Source: Nitrospira sp. UBA5698 (GTDB lineage: Bacteria > Nitrospirota > Nitrospiria > Nitrospirales > Nitrospiraceae). Taken from it: DNA of 28,526 nucleotides. The position numbers and the translations under genes are program-made. The stretch spans positions 1 to 28,526 of the forward strand of contig DIHK01000020.1 of assembly GCA_002420115.1 (NCBI GenBank), written 5' to 3'. Under the pieces are notes generated by a model. It was not told the origin of the DNA, searched no databases, and saw nothing but the letters and a program-made list of their open reading frames with translations. Below, piece after piece: positions 8,187 to 16,340 of the stretch (its first letter is position 1; every line of letters starts with the position of its first letter).

Positions 8187-8771
8187 TTCTCTAGCAGTGT
8201 GTTGACAAACCCTACGCCCATCCTCAAACGGGCCGCCCTCACGGTGACTGACCGAATCAAGATGGCCCTCAGGCTGTCCAGCAAGGCCGCAGCGAGCGAA
8301 GGGGCGAATCGTGCTTGGCGGAGCGTACGCTGAGCCTCTGAGCGACGTGAGAACGCCGCTGGCGGCCTTTGCAATAGCCTGCTGGCTATGTGCCATCGTT
8401 ATCCATGCGAGCACGCATCGTGAGAAAAATGAAGTGCCACGTTAGGAAACTCACCTTTGCGGGATCTCCACCGTACAGATTCTCCTCGAACCATCCTTTT
8501 GTGAGGATGCCAGCATGTGTCTGAACAAGTAGCCCAACGTGCACGAAGCCGAAGTTGCGGCGGTGCAGGAGTTCAAGCCCTATCCTGGCAGAATTTTGTT
8601 CACACACTGTGAATGGCTTTCACAGCTCTCCGCCGCTATTCCCTTTAGGAGCCGCTCTCTCTGCTCGCATCAAAAACATGTGAAATTGCCGTATAAATAT
8701 GCTATCGGATAGGCCTCAGAAGCCGTTGAACGGCCAGGCAGAATCACGTCATCATGGGAGGATAGAGAGAT
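8187..8771. other. Intergenic stretch with repeat remnants
   Basis: No gene is supported in this 585-base stretch. Its first part is the palindrome-rich element at about 8192-8395. The rest (about 8400-8740) has only short open frames; one on the minus strand (8386-8607) encodes a protein-like stretch but has no recognisable family. The region just before the next gene is AT-rich and could hold its promoter. The GGAGG at about 8758-8762 is the ribosome binding site for the gene at 8772. Confidence 0.6.
8192..8395. repeat. Degenerate palindromic intergenic element (Nitrospira type)
   Basis: The segment starts CTAGCAG and ends near CCTGCTGG. In between it has GGCTGTCCAGCAAGGCCGC, GCGAGCGAAGGGGCGA, the 10-base palindrome AGCGTACGCT (8322-8331) and GAACGCCGCTGGCGG. 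From memory, these words in this order match a family of non-coding palindromic elements found in many copies in Nitrospira genomes. The termini are diverged, so this looks like an old copy. The boundaries are approximate. Confidence 0.6.
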
Positions 8772-9725
8772 ATGGGCCGGTTGGTTTCGTGTTTGTCGCG
8801 AGTCACGGGTTTGGGGTGGGTGCTGCTCTTGCTGGTCGGGTACGCCTATGCGGATGAGCCTGAGCCAAAGAATCCGGAGGAGGCCAAAGTACCAACTGTC
8901 ATCGATTGTCGGTATGATCATCATGACGAGGGGGAGACGAGCGAGGCTTTTCCCTCCGACGACGTCTTTCGCCCCTTGATCGCTGACCCCAAGCAACCGC
9001 AGTTCTTCGCCGTATGGCAGCAGTCGCGGTTGCGGGCTGAGAATTCCTCCTTTAGTTTGGGATCAGTCGCTATCGGAGAGAATTTCGGAATCTACACGAA
9101 GCGGAAGGGATGTGACGGGTGGCAAGTGGGGTTGCTCACCGGAGTCTTTGCGCAGTTCAACCTGGACGAAAAGAACGCGGCCTTGATCAACACGGATTTC
9201 AACGTCGGACTTCCGCTCTCCTGGCGTTCGGGAAATTGGTCGGCGAGGCTTCGCTACTATCACCAGAGCAGCCATCTGGGCGACGAATTTTTGGGCAGTC
9301 ATCCGGAAATCAAGCCGTCGAGTTTCATCTTGGAAGAGGCTGAAGGGATTCTGTCCTACGACTACCGATGGCTTCGCCTGTATGGAGGCGCGGCGGTGCT
9401 CGTCCACCGTGAGCCATCGACGATCGATCGCACCCGAGTTCAATGGGGATTCGAAGCGCGGGCGCCGGCGATTCGGACCAGGATTTTGGAGCCGTTCCTT
9501 AAGCACTTGGTCGTGACTCCCATGGTATCGGGAGATTTCAAATCGCATGAGGAATTGGGTTGGATCATCAACACCAACGTGGTCGGTGGATTCGAATGGT
9601 CTCGCACGGGGTCTCGCCGGCGTTTCCGAATCTTGGCCACTTATTTCCACGGTCATAATCCCTATGGGCAATTTTACAATCAAAAGATCGAGTCGATCGG
9701 TGTCGGGGCCTATTTTACGTTTTAG
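8772..9725 (+). CDS. DUF1207 family outer-membrane beta-barrel protein
   Basis: This is a 317-residue exported protein of the DUF1207 family, whose function is unknown. Residues 1-27 form a signal peptide (a basic start, the hydrophobic core GWVLLLLVGYAYA, cleavage probably before DEP). The family-typical blocks are FRPLIADPKQPQF near 66-78, GENFGIY, NVGLPLSWRSGNWSARLRYYHQSSHLGDEFLG and LRLYGGAAVLVHREPS. The chain alternates polar and hydrophobic residues and ends in aromatic GAYFTF, as expected of an outer-membrane barrel. A GGAGG-type site precedes the ATG. It is followed 44 bases later by ftsH and then the lipid-transport genes, so an envelope role is plausible. A lipid-linked function is inference only. 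Confidence 0.8.
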   Translation: MGRLVSCLSRVTGLGWVLLLLVGYAYADEPEPKNPEEAKVPTVIDCRYDHHDEGETSEAFPSDDVFRPLIADPKQPQFFAVWQQSRLRAENSSFSLGSVAIGENFGIYTKRKGCDGWQVGLLTGVFAQFNLDEKNAALINTDFNVGLPLSWRSGNWSARLRYYHQSSHLGDEFLGSHPEIKPSSFILEEAEGILSYDYRWLRLYGGAAVLVHREPSTIDRTRVQWGFEARAPAIRTRILEPFLKHLVVTPMVSGDFKSHEELGWIINTNVVGGFEWSRTGSRRRFRILATYFHGHNPYGQFYNQKIESIGVGAYFTF

Positions 9726-9769
9726 CCCAGTGCAGGTCAGATCCGGCATCTGGAGTGTGGAGCGGTGCG

Positions 9770-11572
9770 ATGAACAATAAAGTGTCTTTCTCTATCTGGT
9801 ATGTGTTGTTGGCCGTAATGGCCGTCGTGCTTGTGCATGATCTCATTCATACCTTCAACAAGGTCGAAGAACTTCCCTACAGTGAATTTAAGAAGCTGGT
9901 GGCCGACGGCAAGATCGCAGAGGTCGCGGTCGCCAACCATGTGTTGACGGGCAAACTGAAACCCGAGGGGGAGTCGAAAGAACAGAAATCCTTTGCGACT
10001 GTGCGAGTCGAAGATCCGGACTTGGTTCGCGAACTGAACCAGCACGGGGTCACGTTCGCCGGTGTGATTGAATCCACATTTTGGCGTGATGTGCTGTCGT
10101 GGGTGGTCCCGGTCGCCCTGTTCGTCGGGATTTGGTTCTTTATCCTCAAGCGTTTTGGCCAGGCCCAGGGTGGCTTCATGCAGGTCGGTCAGTCTAAGGC
10201 CAAGATCTACATGGAGAAGGACATCAAAGTGACGTTCGCGGACGTCGCCGGGGTGGATGAGGCCAAAGACGAGCTGCGCGAAGTGATTGAGTTCCTCAAG
10301 ACGCCGGAGAAGTTTACCAAGCTCGGCGGCAAGATTCCGAAGGGGATCCTGCTCGTCGGCCCGCCGGGCACCGGAAAAACACTCCTCGCACGCGCCGTAG
10401 CCGGCGAGGCCGAAGTGCCGTTCTTCAGTATCAGCGGGTCGGAGTTTGTCGAGATGTTTGTGGGGGTGGGCGCCGCCAGGGTTCGTGATCTGTTTGAACA
10501 GGCCAAAGGCAAAGCGCCCTGCATCATCTTCATTGATGAATTGGACGCCTTGGGCAAGGCCCGAGGTGTGGGACCCATGGCGCATGAAGAGCGCGAGCAG
10601 ACACTCAATCAGTTATTGGTCGAAATGGATGGATTCGATCCCCGGGTCGGGGTGATTCTCATGGCCGCGACCAACCGTCCGGAAATTCTTGATCCCGCAT
10701 TGCTGCGCGCGGGGCGGTTTGATCGCCATGTCACCGTGGATCGCCCGGACAAAAAGGGGCGTCTGGATGTGCTCCGCGTTCACGCCAAGAAGGTGGCCTT
10801 GAGCCAGGAGGCCGATTTGGAACAGATTGCGGCCATGACTCCGGGCTTCTCCGGGGCTGATCTGGCGAACGTGATCAACGAAGCGGCGTTGCTGGCGGTT
10901 CGCCGGGGAAAGGATCAAGTCCATCTCTCTGAACTGCAGGAAGCGGTCGAGCGCGTCATCGCGGGGTTGGAAAAGAAGAATCGCGTCCTGAATAAGATGG
11001 AGAAAGAACGGGTTGCGTTTCATGAAACCGGCCATGCCCTGGTGGCCCTGTCCATCCCCGGCACCGATCAGGTGCAGAAGATCTCGATCATTCCTCGAGG
11101 TGTCGCGGCGCTCGGATATACATTGCAACTGCCGACGGAAGACCGGTTTCTCATGACGAAATCGGAATTGGAGAATAAAGTAGCGGTGTTGCTCGGTGGG
11201 CGGATTGCCGAAGAAACGATCTTCGGCGAGGCCTCCACGGGAGCACAGAACGATCTCGTCAAAGCCACGGATATCGCGAAGAGTATGGTGAAGGCTTACG
11301 GCATGAGCGAGAAACTCGGCACGATCACGCTGGAGCGAGAACGACAACCGCAATTCCTTCAGCTCCCTGTTGCGTCAGAAAAGGGTGATTATTCAGAAGA
11401 GACCGCCCGTGAAATTGATTGCGAAGTGCGCCGGATCGTCGATGAGCAGTATGGACGGGTGCGGCAATTGCTGGAAGCCAAGAAGGTCGTGCTACAGCAA
11501 GGGGCCAAGCTCTTGTTGGAGCGTGAGGTGATTACCGGGGCGGAGCTGAAGGCCATCCTGGAAAGCCGTTGA
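9770..11572 (+). CDS. ftsH: ATP-dependent zinc metalloprotease FtsH
   Basis: FtsH is a membrane-anchored AAA+ protease that degrades membrane and regulatory proteins as a hexamer. Two membrane helices bracket a short periplasmic domain (about residues 7-24 and 108-127). The Walker A GPPGTGKT is near 197-204, with Walker B IIFIDELDALG near 252-262 and the arginine-finger region RPEILDPALLRAGRFDRH after it. The zinc-binding HETGH is near 418-422, and the downstream DLVKATDIAKSMV carries the expected third acidic ligand. The ATG at 9770 has a GGAG site seven bases upstream; a GTG at 9755 is a weaker alternative that adds five residues. The 600-residue length is normal. It may be one of several FtsH paralogues. 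A hairpin with a short T run follows it (11629-11659). Confidence 0.95.
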   Translation: MNNKVSFSIWYVLLAVMAVVLVHDLIHTFNKVEELPYSEFKKLVADGKIAEVAVANHVLTGKLKPEGESKEQKSFATVRVEDPDLVRELNQHGVTFAGVIESTFWRDVLSWVVPVALFVGIWFFILKRFGQAQGGFMQVGQSKAKIYMEKDIKVTFADVAGVDEAKDELREVIEFLKTPEKFTKLGGKIPKGILLVGPPGTGKTLLARAVAGEAEVPFFSISGSEFVEMFVGVGAARVRDLFEQAKGKAPCIIFIDELDALGKARGVGPMAHEEREQTLNQLLVEMDGFDPRVGVILMAATNRPEILDPALLRAGRFDRHVTVDRPDKKGRLDVLRVHAKKVALSQEADLEQIAAMTPGFSGADLANVINEAALLAVRRGKDQVHLSELQEAVERVIAGLEKKNRVLNKMEKERVAFHETGHALVALSIPGTDQVQKISIIPRGVAALGYTLQLPTEDRFLMTKSELENKVAVLLGGRIAEETIFGEASTGAQNDLVKATDIAKSMVKAYGMSEKLGTITLERERQPQFLQLPVASEKGDYSEETAREIDCEVRRIVDEQYGRVRQLLEAKKVVLQQGAKLLLEREVITGAELKAILESR

Positions 11573-11628
11573 GTCGCTCGTCGAGCATGAAGTGTCTCTC
11601 GCAAGGCTGAGGAGTGGTCATGAGTCAT

Positions 11629-11659
11629 CAGTCATTCTTCATTGACCAATGACTGAGTT
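11629..11659 (+). terminator. Possible terminator after ftsH
   Basis: CAGTCATT (11629-11636) and AATGACTG (11648-11655) form a perfect 8-bp stem with an 11-base loop, followed by AGTTTT. The stem is AT-rich and the T run is short, so termination may be partial. Confidence 0.45.
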
Positions 11660-11698
11660 TTACGCTTCACGAGATGCGCTGCATAGAGAGTGAACCCC

Positions 11699-12808
11699 AT
11701 GGAACAGGCAACCATCTCCGTTGATAGGTCTATGATTCATTGCCGAGGGGCCTGGACTCTTCCGAACCTGGTACAACTGGAACGGCAAATCCAAACTCTT
11801 CGGTGGCCCGATGGGTCCGATGTCCGATTCGACACCATGGGTGTGACGGCCATGGATACAGGAGGCGCGCTCTTGCTGCAACGTTGTCTCTCGCACAGTC
11901 CTCGTAATGGTCAGGGGGGTGCTCCGCAAGGACTGAGACCGGAGTTTGCAGACCTGCTTCAGAAAGTCCAGCTCCAGTGGCCTCGCCCTGACCAAGGGGC
12001 GGTGGCCCGTAATACAAGCTGGGCAGAGGGTCTCACGCATTTGGTGCAGTCTCGGCAAGCAGCCGCCGTCCGTGCACTTGCTTTCATCGGAGAAAGCACT
12101 ATTGCATTCGGCCGAGCGTTGAGGCGTCCACGTTCGATTCGGTGGCGGGCTCTCTTGCGGTTCGTCGAATTGGACGGTGTGCGGGCCTTGCCGATCACCG
12201 GACTCCTCACGTTTTTGGTGGGCATCGTCATTGCCTATCAAGGAGCAGAGCAGCTCAGAAAGTTCGGTACGAACATTTTTATCGTCGATCTAGTCGGTGT
12301 CTCGCTGTTACGCGAAATCTCGCCGTTGATCGTGGCCATCCTGATTGCCGGCCGATCGGGTTCAGCCTACGCCGCTGAGATCGGTACCATGAAGGTTACG
12401 GAAGAATTAGACGCGGTGCGGACATTGGGGATCTCCCCAATGAATCTTCTTGTCTTGCCGAGAGCGCTGGCCCTGGTGATCGCCCTTCCGCTCTTGACGG
12501 TGTACGCGGATGTTGTGGGTGTGTTCGGTGGGATGCTCATCGCCTTGGGGGAGCTCAACGTGAGTTTCGTCGAGTTTGTCGCTCGGTTTGAGGAAGCCGT
12601 TCCGGTGCGACACTTCTTGATCGGGCTGGGGAAGGCCCCGTTTTTTGCGGCACTCATCGCCTTGGTGGGCTGCTACCAAGGATTTCAGATCCGAGGTGGA
12701 GTCGATGATGTTGGTCGTCACACGACGATCAGTGTCGTACAGGGGATTTTTCTCGTCATTGTGTTTGATGCGATCTGTAGTATCCTGCTGAATTGGTGGG
12801 ATCTCTAG
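11699..12808 (+). CDS. mlaE: STAS domain-MlaE permease fusion (phospholipid-type ABC transporter)
   Basis: This is the inner-membrane permease of an MCE/Mla-type ABC transporter, which moves lipids between inner and outer membranes. The first ~110 residues form a STAS-like domain (FDTMGVTAMDTGGALLLQ matches the conserved loop-helix). In E. coli that function is a separate protein, MlaB. Residues from about 130 onward are the MlaE domain: ITGLLTFLVGIVIAYQGAEQL, REISPLIVAILIAGRSGSAYAAEIGTMKV, a block around EELDAVRTLGISP, and C-terminal membrane helices ending LLNWWDL. The ATG at 11699 follows AGAGAG by eight bases; a GTG at 11690 is also possible. The ATPase starts 99 bases downstream, followed by the MCE protein and an auxiliary lipoprotein. 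Confidence 0.9.
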   Translation: MEQATISVDRSMIHCRGAWTLPNLVQLERQIQTLRWPDGSDVRFDTMGVTAMDTGGALLLQRCLSHSPRNGQGGAPQGLRPEFADLLQKVQLQWPRPDQGAVARNTSWAEGLTHLVQSRQAAAVRALAFIGESTIAFGRALRRPRSIRWRALLRFVELDGVRALPITGLLTFLVGIVIAYQGAEQLRKFGTNIFIVDLVGVSLLREISPLIVAILIAGRSGSAYAAEIGTMKVTEELDAVRTLGISPMNLLVLPRALALVIALPLLTVYADVVGVFGGMLIALGELNVSFVEFVARFEEAVPVRHFLIGLGKAPFFAALIALVGCYQGFQIRGGVDDVGRHTTISVVQGIFLVIVFDAICSILLNWWDL

Positions 12809-12907
12809 CACGATGCCTCTGAATGGTGAGGATGCCATCGCGGATCAGTAACAACCGGTCTATGCATGTAACAGTGACCTCTTTCAGAATGCGATGGGGA
12901 AGCGCTC

Positions 12908-13720
12908 GTGAAGCCGTCTGCCGTGGATATTGAGACACCCGTGATCGAAGTCAGTCATGTCGCGACAAAGTTCGGACAGGCTGTCGTCCATGAGGATATC
13001 AGTCTCTCCATCAGGCGGGGAGAAATCTTTGCGATTGCTGGAGGCAATGGCTGCGGGAAGACGACATTACTGCGCGAAATTATCGGCCTGGTTACACCTT
13101 CATCCGGAACGATACGGTTGTTCGGACTCGATAGCCGAAAACTGGAGATGGGCGATGGCCACCCCGTTCATCGTCGATTCGGAGTGATGTTCCAGCAGGG
13201 CGGCCTGTTCAGTTCCCTCACGCTGGCTGAAAATGTCGCGGTGCCGTTGCGAGAACATACGACACTGAGTGCCGGTCTGATCCACGATATCGTCGCTGCT
13301 AAGATCGCGATGGTGGAGTTACCGCCGGACAGCGCCGCGAAATATCCCAACGAACTCAGCGGGGGGATGCGAAGGCGAGCGGCCCTCGCACGCGCGATCG
13401 TGATGGATCCGGAGTTGCTCTTTCTTGATGAGCCGACGGCCGGGCTTGACCCGATCGTGGCGACAGCATTTGATGAGCTCGTGCTCTCACTCAAGCGCCT
13501 CCTGGGGCTGACTGTAGTCATGGTGACACATGACCTCGACTCCCTGTGGGGGATCGCGACTCGTGTGGCGGTACTCGGCCGCGGATCGGTGCTGGGGATT
13601 GGCACCATGCAAGAATTGGCTCGGTCCGATGACCCGATCGTCCGAGATTATTTTCATGGTCCTCGTGGGCGCTCCGCCCGTGAACAGGCAGCACAGAATG
13701 GCCACAGTCGTCATGTGTGA
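12908..13720 (+). CDS. mlaF: ABC transporter ATPase, MlaF-like
   Basis: This 270-residue cytoplasmic ATPase would power the adjacent MlaE permease. Walker A is GGNGCGKT (residues 45-52). The Q-loop is VMFQQGGLFSSLT (about 92-104), whose GGLFSSLTLAENV wording is characteristic of the MlaF subgroup. The signature is LSGGMRRRAALARA (149-162), Walker B is LLFLDEPTAGLD and the switch histidine is in VTHDLD. It starts with GTG at 12908, preceded by GGGGA about seven bases upstream. The sequence is complete with all nucleotide-binding motifs intact. The C-terminal ~25 residues are polar and probably outside the core fold. Confidence 0.92.
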   Translation: MKPSAVDIETPVIEVSHVATKFGQAVVHEDISLSIRRGEIFAIAGGNGCGKTTLLREIIGLVTPSSGTIRLFGLDSRKLEMGDGHPVHRRFGVMFQQGGLFSSLTLAENVAVPLREHTTLSAGLIHDIVAAKIAMVELPPDSAAKYPNELSGGMRRRAALARAIVMDPELLFLDEPTAGLDPIVATAFDELVLSLKRLLGLTVVMVTHDLDSLWGIATRVAVLGRGSVLGIGTMQELARSDDPIVRDYFHGPRGRSAREQAAQNGHSRHV

Positions 13721-13831
13721 GGCATTGCGCTAGGACGTTTTTCATTGTGAGTGCTACGTAGGCGGTGTACTGTCGATTCAACACGGCGCACTCGGGCGCT
13801 CGTGAATGACGAGCGACGGAACACAGAACAG

Positions 13832-14794
13832 ATGGAACCAAAGGTCAACTACATCGTCGTCGGTTCATTCGTGGCGTTGCTCAGTGCGGCGATTCTCTCC
13901 GGTATTCTCTGGTTGGGGAAGAGTGATTACCGTGGTTCGTACGATCGATACGAGGCCTACATGACGGAATCAGTGGCAGGGCTCAGTGTCGACTCCAGCG
14001 TGAAGTACCGTGGGGTCGATGTGGGTCGGGTGAAGGCCATTGCTCTGCGTGCCGACAATCCTGAGGAAGTCGTACTGACGTTGGATATTGTGCGAGGCAC
14101 GCCGGTGAAGACCGATACCATTGCCATGCTTGAAACTCAGGGGCTGACAGGCCTTGCCACGATCAATTTGACCGGAGGGAGCCGTGAGGCTCCCGTGTTG
14201 CAGACCCAAGCGGGACAGACCTATCCGGTGATCAAGACGGGTCCCTCTCTATTTTCTCGTTTGGATAAGACGGCCTCTCGCCTGCTCTCGGAAGAGGGGC
14301 TGGGTCAGCTGTTGGCTGATCTTGATCTGGCGGCCAAAGGGGTGGCGAATGTGTTGAACGACGACAACCGCACCATGCTGACAAAGACCATCAAAGATCT
14401 CTCGGATGTGGCCCAGACTCTTGCCAGCCATAAGGCTCAGATTGAGCATAGTCTGAACGGCGCAGCCAAAAGTGCCGAGAATTTAACCAAGCTGACGGCG
14501 TCGCTGAATGCACAGGTTCCTCCCTTGCTCACGGAGATCAGCAAGAGCGTGAAAGCCATGGATGTGGCGACCGAGGAGCTTGCGAAGACCACAAAAACCG
14601 TGGGAACGGTGGTGAATGAGGCCCGTCCAGAGCTGCAGCAATTTACCAAGAGGACCTTGCCGGAAGCTGGTCAATTGGTGACGGAGTTGAGGCAGCTTAC
14701 CAGTACATTGACGCGCGTGGCGCGGGAGTTAGAACGGGAGCCAAGCTCACTGGTGTTTGGACGAAAGACCCCATCGCGGGGGCCCGGAGAATGA
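13832..14794 (+). CDS. mlaD: MlaD-like MCE-domain protein
   Basis: This is an inner-membrane-anchored MCE protein that would bind lipid and pair with the MlaE/MlaF complex. One N-terminal membrane helix (YIVVGSFVALLSAAILSGIL, about residues 7-26) is followed by the MCE domain (GLSVDSSVKYRGVDVGRVKAI through ETQGLTGLATINLTGG). A long helical tail after about 160 is rich in Ala, Lys, Leu and Thr and is probably a coiled coil, longer than in E. coli MlaD. The ATG at 13832 is chosen because the hydrophobic anchor follows directly, as in the family. In-frame starts at 13751 and 13802 would add an uncharacteristic basic leader. It lies between the ATPase and the auxiliary lipoprotein. No MlaC-like periplasmic carrier is seen nearby. 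Confidence 0.88.
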   Translation: MEPKVNYIVVGSFVALLSAAILSGILWLGKSDYRGSYDRYEAYMTESVAGLSVDSSVKYRGVDVGRVKAIALRADNPEEVVLTLDIVRGTPVKTDTIAMLETQGLTGLATINLTGGSREAPVLQTQAGQTYPVIKTGPSLFSRLDKTASRLLSEEGLGQLLADLDLAAKGVANVLNDDNRTMLTKTIKDLSDVAQTLASHKAQIEHSLNGAAKSAENLTKLTASLNAQVPPLLTEISKSVKAMDVATEELAKTTKTVGTVVNEARPELQQFTKRTLPEAGQLVTELRQLTSTLTRVARELEREPSSLVFGRKTPSRGPGE

Positions 14795-14827
14795 GCCGGG
14801 TAGAGAACGAACAGTTGTGAAGAGGGT

Positions 14828-15469
14828 ATGATTTCTTATCGGATCGTCCACGCGAGCTGTGTGGTATTGGCGCTGGTCACGAGCGGCTGCATTTCAGTCC
14901 GCGGCGGGTCTGAAGCGGCTCACACCTATCAATTGAGTCTTGAGGGAGCACAGAGGGAGGTGCACGCTGCCGATGGGAATAGCCCTGTCGTTCAGTTGAG
15001 TCCTCCTCAAGCCGAACCTGGATTTGAAACCCCTCGGATGGTCTACCTCAAGCGACCCTACGAGTTGGAGTATTTTGCTGCGAATCAATGGGCCGACACG
15101 CCGGCGAACATGGTTGCCCCCTTGCTGGCTCAGAGCTTGAGTCAGAGCGGCATCTGGCGGGATGTCGTGTTGTTGCCAAGCTTGGTGCCGGGTGATTATC
15201 GGCTCGATGTTTATGGATTTGCCCTGCAGCAGGAATTTTTTCAGCAGCCTAGCCGCGTGAGAGTAACGGCGCGTGCTCAGTTGGTAGACCTTAGGCTATC
15301 GATGATTGTGGGGATGCAGCGCTTTGAAGCCATTGAACCTGCACCGAGCGAAAACGCCTATGGTGGTGTGGTTGCTGCCAATCGAGCAGTTGCTGCGTTG
15401 CTTGATCAGATCACGGTCTGGCTCAAGGAATGCGTTGGATACTCGCCTACCTGCCGCCGCTCAATGTGA
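14828..15469 (+). CDS. ABC-type transport auxiliary lipoprotein (PqiC-like)
   Basis: This 213-residue protein has a lipoprotein signal peptide: a short basic/polar start, the hydrophobic core VVLALVT and the lipobox-like TSGC with the lipidated cysteine at residue 21. The rest matches the layout of the ABC_trans_aux family (PqiC/DUF330-like): an early TYQLSL strand, then YELEYFAANQWADTPANMVAPLLAQSL near residues 79-105 and a repeated strand-helix pattern. Members sit in the periplasm attached to a membrane and partner MCE systems, which fits its position 33 bases after mlaD. It could form part of the bridge to the outer membrane. The family assignment rests on the YELEYFxxNxWAD block and context. 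Confidence 0.78.
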   Translation: MISYRIVHASCVVLALVTSGCISVRGGSEAAHTYQLSLEGAQREVHAADGNSPVVQLSPPQAEPGFETPRMVYLKRPYELEYFAANQWADTPANMVAPLLAQSLSQSGIWRDVVLLPSLVPGDYRLDVYGFALQQEFFQQPSRVRVTARAQLVDLRLSMIVGMQRFEAIEPAPSENAYGGVVAANRAVAALLDQITVWLKECVGYSPTCRRSM

Positions 15470-15485
15470 TTGAGGCAAGACGAGG

Positions 15486-15499
15486 GGAGCGACGGCTCC
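15486..15499. terminator. Weak hairpin between convergent genes
   Basis: GGAGC and GCTCC form a 5-bp GC-rich stem with a 4-base loop, in the short gap between the lipoprotein gene and the convergently transcribed PPTase gene. There is no T tract on either strand, so it is at best a weak or bidirectional transcription-ending element. Confidence 0.25.
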
Positions 15500-15506
15500 G
15501 GCTGTG

Positions 15507-16340
15507 CTATCCGCCCTGCTTCACGACGTCTAAGTCCTGCGCAGCTACCGCGGCTTCCCATCCTTCCCCACAAGAGAGAAGACATACCTGAAGCGGGGCT
15601 GTGAGCCGTGAACCCAAGCGGACCCGAACATCCCTGTTGAGTTCATGTTGGCCGAGGACGACTTCACAGTCGGACAGTCCACCGAGCCCGATACCTTGTG
15701 CCTTCAGCACCGCTTCTTTCACGACCCAATAGCGGAAAAATATCATGGCACGCTGCGCTTCGGTTGCTTGCGTGATCACGGCATGTTCGGAGGGGGCAAA
15801 GTAGCGTTCGGATAGTTTCACAACCTCGACGTTGGAACGAACCAATTCAAGATCGACGCCGACCTCCTGGGCCTTCGAGACTGCAATGAGCGCCCGGTTA
15901 TGGGCATGGGATAAATTAAAGGTAATTGCGGAATGTCCCCATACACCTCTCGCCAGAAAGGGCTTGCCTGCCTCTGTACGTCCCAGTGAGACCTCATCGG
16001 GGTTGATGTCAAGGTATCGGCTCAGTACGGCTCTGAGGCCTCCGTGAGCCAGTACGTATTGCCGTCTGATATCTTCTCGAACAAGGCGGGTTGCGCGCTG
16101 ACGCTCTGCCTCGTCCAGCCACTCCAAACATCGCGTAATGCACCATGGCGACCCCTGAAGTTCAATCCCCCAGAGGTGTACGGCGTTCGGTTCAAGCTGG
16201 ATATGATCCTGCAGGGTTTTATCGGCGAGGCGATCAATTGGCTTGAACGAGATCAGCACGTTGCTATCCTCAATGTGGACATCACCCCACCCTGCTTGTT
16301 CGGGTAAAGGAGGCTGGTGAAACTCACGCAGCCCTATCAT
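15507..16340 (-). CDS. Sfp-type 4'-phosphopantetheinyl transferase
   Basis: This enzyme would transfer the phosphopantetheine arm of coenzyme A to carrier-protein serines, activating the three carrier domains of the adjacent megasynthase. Numbered from the ATG at 16340 (277 residues), the Sfp-family motifs are FNLSHAHN (141-148), GVDLELV (161-167, magnesium-binding acids) and WVVKEAVLKAQGIGL (205-219). The N-terminal ~50 residues precede the usual family start near VHLWGIEL. The start is uncertain: in-frame TTG (16424) and ATG (16412) codons overlap the megasynthase end by 101 and 89 bases, while 16340 overlaps it by 17. No start has a good ribosome binding site, so translation is probably coupled to the megasynthase. 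The overlap strongly suggests one transcript. Confidence 0.9.
   Translation of the reverse strand: MIGLREFHQPPLPEQAGWGDVHIEDSNVLISFKPIDRLADKTLQDHIQLEPNAVHLWGIELQGSPWCITRCLEWLDEAERQRATRLVREDIRRQYVLAHGGLRAVLSRYLDINPDEVSLGRTEAGKPFLARGVWGHSAITFNLSHAHNRALIAVSKAQEVGVDLELVRSNVEVVKLSERYFAPSEHAVITQATEAQRAMIFFRYWVVKEAVLKAQGIGLGGLSDCEVVLGQHELNRDVRVRLGSRLTAPLQVCLLSCGEGWEAAVAAQDLDVVKQGG

Noticed and set aside
8386..8607. 73-codon minus-strand frame with a protein-like stretch (RNFGFVHVGLLVQTHAGIL)
   Set aside because: No family is recognised and no clear ribosome binding site is seen, and it lies beside a repeat. It could be a gene remnant, but I cannot support that.
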